The notes beneath the pieces were generated by a model, which worked only from the letters and a program-made list of their open reading frames with translations, did not search any database and was not told the DNA's origin. Position numbers and translations under genes: made by a program. DNA of 32,060 bases. Source: Bifidobacterium italicum (lineage in GTDB: Bacteria > Actinomycetota > Actinomycetes > Actinomycetales > Bifidobacteriaceae). Location of the stretch: assembly GCF_002286915.1 (NCBI RefSeq), contig NZ_MVOG01000012.1, positions 1 to 32,060 on the forward strand, given 5' to 3'. Below are positions 25,432-32,060 of the stretch, piece after piece (position 1 is the stretch's first letter; each line of letters begins with the position of its first letter).

Positions 25432-25869
25432 GTGAAGTACACGAGGGAGCAGAGGCTTCGTGCGGTGCGGTTGTATGAGCAGTTTGATCGCAGCGCGGCG
25501 TCGTTGATCAACGAGCGGGGTATCCATCCAGGATGATGCTGGCGCGCTGGGGCGACGAGTTGGAGCCGTGACGGCGCCGGCTGCGTCGCGCGCCGGTGGA
25601 CGAGGCGACGAGGCGCCGGGCGGTGGCGAGTACGCGTCCGGGGAGGCGACCAGCCATCGCATCGGCGAGGAACTGGGCGTGAGCGCCGACGTCATGCGAA
25701 ACTGGAAGCACACCATGCTCACGCACGACGACAAGGAGCCGCAGATGCACGACGGGCACGCCGGAAGCGAGACGGAACCGGCAGGGGCCGACGAGCCGGC
25801 GTCATCGTCGATCGAGGACATGCGCCGGCAACACGACACGAGCTCGTCTTGCAGCTGGCGGCCCTGCGG
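25432..25869 (+). pseudogene. IS3-family transposase orfA remnant
   Basis: From GTG 25432 the frame reads KYTREQRLRAVRLYEQFDRS, an IS3 orfA N-terminus, and stops at 25536. Shifting frame at the GAGCGGGGTATCC point restores GYPSRMMLARWGDELE, so one base has been lost there. A third segment in the frame from 25568 contains SHRIGEELGVSADVMRNWKH, the second helix-turn-helix, and IEDMRRQ. The last frame runs on in phase into the metY fragment and ends LDEAFPSSN at 26071. This chimeric ORF is unlikely to be functional. Confidence 0.75.
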
Positions 25870-26052
25870 GCCGAACGGCACGTGCGGCGTCATCTCCTTC
25901 GGCGTGCCCGGCGGCCGCGAGAAGGTGTCCGCCTTCCTCGACCACCTCAAGATGATCGCAATCGCAACCCACGTCGCCGACGCGCGCAGCTGCGTGCTCT
26001 ACCCGGCCGGAACGACGCACCGCCAGCTCACCGAGGAACAGCTCGACGAGGC
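25870..26052 (+). repeat. 183-bp copy of the metY 3' region
   Basis: Second copy of 23557-23739, one mismatch. It lies in the metY reading frame but lacks both the 5' 340 codons and the last 34 residues of the enzyme, so it is a truncated pseudo-copy. Sequence identity stops abruptly at both sides. Confidence 0.95.
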
Positions 26053-26089
26053 GTTCCCCTCCAGCAACTAAGCCTTACCCGGAATGAAT

Positions 26090-26118
26090 GGTCCCGCGAT
26101 GACCTCAATCGCGGGACC
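26090..26118 (+). terminator. Hairpin at the right end of the IS remnant
   Basis: GGTCCCGCGAT (26090-26100), loop GACCTCA, ATCGCGGGACC (26108-26118): a perfect 11-bp stem overlapping the putative right inverted repeat. It may insulate cassette B from read-through. Confidence 0.6.
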
Positions 26119-26196
26119 GTCCATCTGAGTAGAGGACAAACAATCGAATCCGTAATAGTTCATTGATTGCGTATACCCGGAAACGGGAACATGTGG

Positions 26197-26224
26197 TTGA
26201 GAAATTCCGTGTCCGTCATAATAC
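26197..26224 (+). promoter_or_regulatory. Probable promoter of cassette B
   Basis: A -35 TTGAGA (26197-26202), 16-bp spacer and -10 TAATAC (26219-26224). The leader of about 85 nt contains a small hairpin ATGATGA/TCATCAT (26233-26239, 26247-26253). It is unlike the cassette A promoter. Confidence 0.5.
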
Positions 26225-26314
26225 TAGTGATCATGATGAGCATATTTCATCATCGATTCTCGCACGCCGATGTGCAAGATGGCCCAAAGGCGAAAGACGA
26301 GGGAAGGAACTGAT

Positions 26315-26680
26315 ATGGTTCGGATTCCACATACAAAACAGACGAAGAAGGCCGTTGGAGGATCGGCCGCATGCTTGATGACATTGGGCTTGGTATTCGG
26401 TTCCGCCACGACGGCCCATGCACAGCAGAACGGGTTCACGCCATACTTCAGAAACAGCGACGTGCGAGTCGGCGATGTGCACGTGGATGTGCTCGCTCGA
26501 GACGATGCGTCCAAGATGGTGGCTTCATCCAGGTCCCGCGGCTCATACTGCGAAGCGTCGCAAGACACCAACCGGAAAATACGGGATATCTCCGATGTGG
26601 GCAAGACATGCGGCGCAGCGGTCCTGGCCTCTCAGTCCATCAAATCGGCTGGCGACTATGCCTGCTGCGCCACTCGGTGA
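26315..26680 (+). CDS. Cassette B small secreted protein
   Basis: A 121-residue pre-protein. The basic N-region and hydrophobic core (MVRIPHTKQTKKAVGGSAAC and following) end at TTAHA, giving a mature protein of about 85 residues. It has four Cys (SYCEAS, KTCGAA, YACC). It aligns with the cassette A small protein at YCEA-x-Q, VG-x(2,3)-C-x-A and the C-terminal GD-x-A block, but overall identity is low. The start at 26315 has GGGAAGGAA upstream; the ORF from 26270 lacks a site. It is followed after 78 bp by the lipoprotein gene. Secreted effector or bacteriocin is inferred. Confidence 0.8.
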   Translation: MVRIPHTKQTKKAVGGSAACLMTLGLVFGSATTAHAQQNGFTPYFRNSDVRVGDVHVDVLARDDASKMVASSRSRGSYCEASQDTNRKIRDISDVGKTCGAAVLASQSIKSAGDYACCATR

Positions 26681-26697
26681 CCCGTGACACATCAGTT

Positions 26698-26729
26698 TTG
26701 CTGGCCGCATCGCCAATTGCGGCCAGCAA
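26698..26729 (+). terminator. Hairpin between the two genes of cassette B
   Basis: TTGCTGGCCGC (26698-26708), loop ATCGCCAATT, GCGGCCAGCAA (26719-26729): a perfect 11-bp stem at the same relative place as the hairpin of cassette A, with unrelated sequence. Confidence 0.65.
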
Positions 26730-26758
26730 TCCACAAACACCTCTAAGGATAGGTCGTA

Positions 26759-27499
26759 ATGCTTTTCATTCGTAGATGCTGCAGTGCGATATTGTGTGCC
26801 GTGCTGACTTTGGGATTGACGGCCTGTGGGTCGTCTGTCTCCCCTCCCGATGAGTGGAGCGAGGGCGGCGACACATTCCAAATGGCCGGTAGCGTTAGTG
26901 AACGTATCAAGAATCTGCTGGAGTATCACGCAGATATGGACCAGTCACAGCGACAGATGCTTGAGCGTGCACTCGCCAACGAAGGTAAGATCTCCCATGC
27001 CGACTATCTGACGGCATGGGACAACTACCGCCAATGCTTGGTTGCCAAGGGGTACAACCCGCCGACGATGCGCCTGATTAACGGGGTGTACATCCACCAG
27101 ACCAAGATTGACACCAGCGGCATGAGCGAGGCACAGCAGGATAAACTCAACCGCGACGTCGATGGTTGTCAAAATCGCTACGTGCTTTCAGTGGATGATA
27201 TCTACCGCCTGAATGTGGCAAATCCAAGTCTATACAGCAATTCCGATGTCGCATTGGTAGATTGTCTTCGCCGCCACGCGCTGGTTCCCAAAGACTATTC
27301 GGTGGACCAGTACCGTGCCGAAAGTGAGCGCTTCTTCGACACCGATGTCTCTGATACAAAGACTGAACGCGAGGCCTATACCAAACGACGCGAAGCGTTC
27401 AGCTTTGATTTCAACGCCCCACAGGCCCGTACCTGTGTGGTCACCAATGACTCCAGCCTGCTTATCGATGAACTCGAAGCATGGAAACCGCTCAGCTGA
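26759..27499 (+). CDS. Cassette B lipoprotein, function unknown
   Basis: A 246-residue putative lipoprotein: MLFIRRCCSAILCAVLTLGL then TAC with lipid Cys23. It is homologous to the cassette A lipoprotein along the mature part (MLERALANEGKISHADY, NYRQCLVAKGYNPP, VDCLRRHALVPKDY, FSFDF, EAWKP at the end). The four Cys after the lipid Cys are conserved in both. Helical, charged segments dominate; no enzyme motif is seen. AAGGA lies upstream of ATG 26759. Its codon use and lower GC resemble cassette A and differ from the flanking chromosomal genes, which suggests horizontal origin. Confidence 0.85.
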   Translation: MLFIRRCCSAILCAVLTLGLTACGSSVSPPDEWSEGGDTFQMAGSVSERIKNLLEYHADMDQSQRQMLERALANEGKISHADYLTAWDNYRQCLVAKGYNPPTMRLINGVYIHQTKIDTSGMSEAQQDKLNRDVDGCQNRYVLSVDDIYRLNVANPSLYSNSDVALVDCLRRHALVPKDYSVDQYRAESERFFDTDVSDTKTEREAYTKRREAFSFDFNAPQARTCVVTNDSSLLIDELEAWKPLS

Positions 27500-27588
27500 C
27501 ATCACTCATGCATAATGGCCGCATGATCCAAGAATCATCGCCGACACCCGACGCGACGCTGTGAGCCGCCGCGGCCGCCGACTGCGGC

Positions 27589-27612
27589 CCCGCGCATGCT
27601 CCCATGCGCGGG
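27589..27612 (+). terminator. Hairpin at the end of cassette B, next to the deformylase-like gene
   Basis: CCCGCGCATG (27589-27598), loop CTCC, CATGCGCGGG (27603-27612). It lies 90 bp after the lipoprotein stop and directly before the -10 of the next gene. Confidence 0.55.
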
Positions 27613-27619
27613 TCACCGC

Positions 27620-27633
27620 TATACTGCTGCCCA
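27620..27633 (+). promoter_or_regulatory. -10 element placing the start site on the ATG (leaderless mRNA)
   Basis: TATACT at 27620-27625 ends seven bases before ATG 27633, and no Shine-Dalgarno precedes that ATG. Transcription would then begin at or beside the A of the start codon. No clear -35 is seen, as the hairpin occupies that place. Confidence 0.5.
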
Positions 27634-28061
27634 TGCAACAAACGATCGTCACCTCCATCCCGTTCCTGTCCGAGCCGTCCGAGGACGCCGATCCGAACGA
27701 TCCGGCCGACGCCGCGACCGCGGCCGACCTCGTCGACACGCTCAAGGCGAACCGCGGGCGCTGCGTCGGCATGGCCGCGAACATGATCGGCGAACGCAAA
27801 CGCATCATCGCCTTCGTCGACGAGGATCTCGACGGATTGGTCACCGTCATGTTCAACCCGGTCGTCACGCACGCCGACGATCCGTACGAGACGCGGGAGG
27901 GCTGCCTGTCGCTCAAGGGCGAGCGCCCTGCGCGGCGGTGGGCGCATATCGACGTCGAATATCTGACGCGGCGCGGGCGCGAAAGGCGTACCTCCTTCGA
28001 CGGCTTCACCGCGCAGATCATCCAGCACGAGATCGACCACTGCGGCGGCGTGGTCATCTGA
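27633..28061 (+). CDS. Peptide deformylase-like protein, divergent motif 1
   Basis: A 142-residue protein of the polypeptide deformylase family, which removes the formyl group from nascent N-terminal methionine. The metal motifs are intact: EGCLSL with Cys91, and QHEIDH with His132, Glu133 and His136. Motif 1, normally GxGLAAxQ, reads VGMAANMIG, so the conserved catalytic Gln is Met. It is shorter than the usual deformylase (about 165 or more), ending soon after HEIDH. It may be a variant deformylase or have another deacylase role. ATG 27633 is preferred over the frame from 27561 because the family match begins there. Confidence 0.82.
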   Translation: MQQTIVTSIPFLSEPSEDADPNDPADAATAADLVDTLKANRGRCVGMAANMIGERKRIIAFVDEDLDGLVTVMFNPVVTHADDPYETREGCLSLKGERPARRWAHIDVEYLTRRGRERRTSFDGFTAQIIQHEIDHCGGVVI

Positions 28062-28201
28062 GCGTGCGCCCGCGGCGACGATGGAATATACGCGCCGCCG
28101 CCGTGGTAGGACGAACTGTAGACCGCTTTTGGAATAATGGTTGTGCATTTGCGACCGCTTCGATTCCACGAAGCAAGACGGACAACGGAACGGAACCAAC
28201 T

Positions 28202-29878
<1,677 letters not shown>

Positions 29879-29895
29879 TCGCCGATATCGGCTGC

Positions 29896-29964
29896 CATAG
29901 GGGCCCGGTTGCGAACGTCGATGCCGCATGATGCGGCGTCCGCGTTCGCAGCCGGGCCCCTATG
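29896..29964. terminator. Very long nested hairpin after ettA
   Basis: A 22-bp outer stem runs from CATAGGGGCCCGG (29896-29908) through GCGAACG, paired with CGTTCGC and CCGGGCCCCTATG (29952-29964), one T-G wobble. The loop contains GCCGCAT/ATGCGGC. Its inner 39 nt (29911-29949) are also the first unit of the 53-bp array. Confidence 0.7.
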
Positions 29965-30056
29965 CGATCGTGGGCGGTGCAAAGCGCACCCGTAACGTTC
30001 GCGAGGCACGCCGGTGGCGAACGCGGGAGGTGCGGAACGCACCCATGACGTTCGCG
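29911..30056. repeat. Three tandem 53-bp palindromic repeats
   Basis: The left arm GCGAACG (GCGATCG in unit 2) occurs at 29911, 29964 and 30017, and the right arm CGTTCGC at 29943, 29996 and 30049, each exactly 53 bp apart. Each unit is a 39-nt dyad with a second dyad at its centre: GCCGCAT/ATGCGGC, then GGTGC/GCACC, then GGTGCG/CGCACC, all centred on the same position. The core sequences differ but stay self-complementary. Gaps between units are 14 nt. The array occupies most of the gap between ettA and tesB. Confidence 0.85.
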
Positions 30057-30218
30057 TGAACATCGGCTCCCCCGGCTACGCCGTCGGTGGCAATCGACGG
30101 GATGTGTCCGTTTCTTAACACGCCGCTGATAGATTGCAGACAGTCAGCGCAACCGCCCGCGCATCGGGCGCCACCGACGGCGTATGGGAACGCCGCCCCG
30201 AACAAGAAAGGACGCCGC

Positions 30219-31127
30219 ATGACGTCGGACACCACTCCCCTGAAGCATCTGATCGATGTGCTGAGCCTCGGCGAACCTTCCGTCTACCGCGACCACACCT
30301 ACATCAGCGGCGAAAGCATGTACTTCCCGACCGGCCGCGTCTACGGCGGCCAGGTCATCGCCCAATCGCTCGTCGCCGCATCGAAGACGGTGCCGGAAGG
30401 ACGCGAGCCGCATTCGATCCACGGCTATTTCATCGCCCCGGGCGACATCCACGAGGACCTGCTCTTCGACGTCGAGAACCTGCGCGACGGCCATTCGTTC
30501 TCGGCGCGCCGCGTCAACGTCACGCAGTCGCAGGGGCCGATCCTCACGGCGATCGCGAGCTTCCAGAAGCCCGGACAGCCGGGAGTCGAATACGCCGACC
30601 CGATGCCCGCCGACATCCCCGGTCCGGAGACGCTCAAAAGCTCGAAGGAGCTGATGGCGCCGTACGCCGACCAGTCGAACTTCGCGAAGTACTACGCGTG
30701 CAAGTCCCCCTTCGACATCCGTTACGTGTCCCAGCCGATCCTGCTCGGCCCGGACAAGGCGAGCGCGGCCGCCGACTGCGGCCGCCAGCTCGTGTGGATG
30801 CGCGCCGACGGCGATTGCGACGTGTCCCAGACGATGCACCGCGCGATCCTCGCGCTCGGCTGCGACCAGATCATGCTCGAGCCGATCCTGCGCCGCACCG
30901 GGTTGACAGTGATGACGCCGGGCATCTCCTTCGCCTCGATCGACCATTCGATGTGGTGGTACCGCGACATCGACGTCACCGACTGGCATCTGTACGTGCA
31001 GGACACGCCCACCGCCGCCCACGGCCGCGGCCTGTCCACGGCGAAGGTCTACCGCCGCGACGGCACGCTCGTCGCCGCGATCGTGCAGGAGGCGATGGTT
31101 CGCGTCCCGCAGACGGACGCGGACTGA
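30219..31127 (+). CDS. tesB: Acyl-CoA thioesterase II (TesB family)
   Basis: A 302-residue double-hotdog thioesterase that hydrolyses acyl-CoA. The N-terminal hotdog carries RVYGGQVIAQSLVAA and HSIHGYFIAPGD; the second has ISFASIDHSMWWYR and IVQEAMVR. The E. coli TesB triad Asp204/Thr228/Gln278 corresponds to Asp216, Ser240 (conservative Thr to Ser) and Gln290, by my alignment. The start at 30219 has AAAGGA; the ORF from 30087 has none. It is monocistronic and convergent with the DUF3180-like gene. Confidence 0.93.
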   Translation: MTSDTTPLKHLIDVLSLGEPSVYRDHTYISGESMYFPTGRVYGGQVIAQSLVAASKTVPEGREPHSIHGYFIAPGDIHEDLLFDVENLRDGHSFSARRVNVTQSQGPILTAIASFQKPGQPGVEYADPMPADIPGPETLKSSKELMAPYADQSNFAKYYACKSPFDIRYVSQPILLGPDKASAAADCGRQLVWMRADGDCDVSQTMHRAILALGCDQIMLEPILRRTGLTVMTPGISFASIDHSMWWYRDIDVTDWHLYVQDTPTAAHGRGLSTAKVYRRDGTLVAAIVQEAMVRVPQTDAD

Positions 31128-31152
31128 CCAGTCCGTCTTCCTTTTCCTCCCG

Positions 31153-31184
31153 CGGCCGCCGTCACCTGCCGGGTACGGCGGCCG
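31153..31184. terminator. Bidirectional hairpin between tesB and the DUF3180-like gene
   Basis: CGGCCGCCGT (31153-31162) pairs with ACGGCGGCCG (31175-31184) across a 12-nt loop. The left arm ends on the minus-strand stop codon, so the hairpin overlaps the last codons of the membrane-protein gene. Confidence 0.55.
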
Positions 31185-31743
31185 TGTCGTCGTTGTCGTC
31201 GCTCTTCCATGCGACGCCGCGGTCGGGCCGCTCGCCGCGCATCTTTTTGCGCCGCTGCTCGATCTTCGGATGCTCGGGGCCTTCGGACGGCGGCAGCTGG
31301 CAGAACCCCTCGCCGATGACGCCGCAGACCATGTCGATCAGGCTCGCGACGCATGCGACGACGCATTCGACGGCGATCCGGCGGTAGTAGGGCGCCTGCA
31401 GATGTCCGACGACCATCAGCAGCTCGCCCGCGTACCAGCCGAGCAGCACGGCGCCGGCGAGCGCGAGCGCCTTCGAGAGGATCAGCGTGTCGACGGCGCG
31501 TTCGGGTGTGATCGTCCTGAGCTGCACGCGTTTGCGCGGCTCGGTCGTCGCATAGCGGCGCACCTGCCATGCGGCGACGAGCACGCCGACGCCGAAGACG
31601 GCGAGCATCGCCGAGACGAACCACGGCAGCCCGAGCAGCGAGACATGGTAGCGTTCCTCGAGCGCGGCCGTCGCGGCACCGCCGCCGACGCCGAGCGCGG
31701 CGACCAGCAGATACGCCCACCAGCGTATGCGATGCGCCCTCAT
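31162..31743 (-). CDS. DUF3180-like membrane protein
   Basis: A 193-residue membrane protein with about four transmembrane helices (WWAYLLVAALGVGGGAATA; VSAMLAVFGVGVLVAAW; LSKALALAGAVLLGWYAGELLMVV; VVACVASLIDMVCGVIGEGF) and a charged C-terminal tail. The ERAVDTLILSKALALAGAVLLGWYAGELL block is what I recall of the actinobacterial DUF3180 family, whose gene follows folK. ATG 31743 overlaps the folK stop (ATGA). Its function is unknown; conserved linkage suggests a tie to the folate operon. Confidence 0.8.
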   Translation of the reverse strand: MRAHRIRWWAYLLVAALGVGGGAATAALEERYHVSLLGLPWFVSAMLAVFGVGVLVAAWQVRRYATTEPRKRVQLRTITPERAVDTLILSKALALAGAVLLGWYAGELLMVVGHLQAPYYRRIAVECVVACVASLIDMVCGVIGEGFCQLPPSEGPEHPKIEQRRKKMRGERPDRGVAWKSDDNDDTAAVPGR

Positions 31744-32060
31744 TGCGCGCCTCCGATGATCCAATGGTCCGATTCGAGTCCGGCGAACGGCGCGTCGGGC
31801 GCGCTCGCGAGCAGATACGGGAGCGGATCGCCGTGAAGGGCCGCCATCGGGTCCATGTCCATCCACGGCGCGAGGATCGCGGCGCGGTTGCCCGCTCCCC
31901 CGTCGTCGATGCGCGTGCGGCCGTCGGCGTCGTCGATGTCGACGATATGCAACGTGACGTCGCCGTCATGGGCGCGCGAGGCCGCATTGAGGAAGGCCGT
32001 CAGCGCGGCCGCGTCCATCGCCGTGTCGAGCGCGGCGACGGCGGTGCGCGTCTCGCCGCC
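31740..32060 (-). CDS. folK: 2-amino-4-hydroxy-6-hydroxymethyldihydropteridine pyrophosphokinase, C-terminal part (cut by window edge)
   Basis: The frame is open from the window edge for 106 codons to the stop at 31740. GNRAAILAPWMDMDPMAALHGDPLPYLL matches the C-terminal APW-x(3)-DP-x-A motif of HPPK, and DGDVTLHIVDIDDADG fits the preceding strand. The enzyme transfers pyrophosphate from ATP to the pterin in folate synthesis. The catalytic Asp pair and any FolB fusion lie beyond the window. The gene is coupled to the DUF3180-like gene by a 4-bp overlap. Confidence 0.75.
   Translation of the reverse strand, partial: GGETRTAVAALDTAMDAAALTAFLNAASRAHDGDVTLHIVDIDDADGRTRIDDGGAGNRAAILAPWMDMDPMAALHGDPLPYLLASAPDAPFAGLESDHWIIGGAQ

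Larger units (their letters stand above)
25371..26123 (+). mobile_element. Degraded IS3-type element with an inserted metY fragment
   Basis: The ends carry short inverted repeats: TGGACGG (25371-25377) and CCGTCCA (26117-26123), with a further shared TGAGGT inside each. The interior holds a frameshifted orfA and then, from 25870, a 183-bp metY copy where orfB should follow. No DDE transposase core remains, so it is immobile by itself. It sits between the two divergent cassettes. The exact limits are inferred. Confidence 0.6.

Noticed and set aside
24838..26680. Calling the small secreted proteins lactococcin 972-family bacteriocins
   Set aside because: The Sec leader and the aromatic C-terminus of the cassette A protein recall that family, but the core motif is not convincing and no immunity transporter genes are present.
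27596..28201. A 200-residue N-terminal extension of EttA
   Set aside because: It overlaps the deformylase-like gene in another frame and is Arg-rich without homology; the EttA family N-terminus begins at TTG 28202.

Overview
The window is high-GC Gram-positive DNA and looks like a Bifidobacterium chromosome. The support is the prfA-prmC-tsaC-wecA block, the AGGAGG-type ribosome-binding sites, the split sugar ABC transporter without its own ATPase, the GH43/xylA/xylB set and several actinobacterial families (YkoE-type S component, DUF3180-like protein next to folK). The genus is an inference from gene content; no rRNA or species marker is present.

Layout. 1-1016: left part of an IS607-type element (tnpA serine recombinase, start of tnpB). 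1075-5262, minus strand: prfA, prmC, tsaC and wecA, with wecA overlapping tsaC by 4 bp. 5570-6109: rpmE and a tRNA with anticodon CAT. 6298-8222: an unrecognised membrane-anchored coiled-coil protein, a four-copy 52-bp tandem palindromic repeat, and a solitary ECF S component (YkoE type) with an intricate leader. 8519-21480: a xylo-oligosaccharide locus with a ROK/XylR repressor, xylulokinase, a minus-strand operon (binding lipoprotein, two permeases, GH43), a divergent LacI regulator, a second GH43 and xylose isomerase. An imported oligomer would be cut by the two GH43 enzymes, and the xylose passed through XylA and XylB. 21831-23842: a flavodoxin-fold oxidoreductase and metY (O-acetylhomoserine sulfhydrylase).

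23946-27499 is an accessory island of visibly lower GC. It holds two divergent copies of one two-gene cassette: a small Sec-exported Cys-containing protein followed, after a strong hairpin, by a lipoprotein. The small proteins are paralogues of each other and so are the lipoproteins. Between the cassettes lies a wrecked IS3-type element fused to a 183-bp near-identical copy of the 3' part of metY. This is the most likely undescribed system here; a secreted effector with its cognate lipoprotein (for example bacteriocin and immunity) is an inference, not shown.

27633-32060: a divergent peptide-deformylase-like gene that looks leaderless, ettA, a three-copy 53-bp tandem palindromic array that includes the ettA terminator, tesB, a DUF3180-like membrane gene and the 3' end of folK. 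Long GC-rich hairpins without a U-tract lie at many gene ends.
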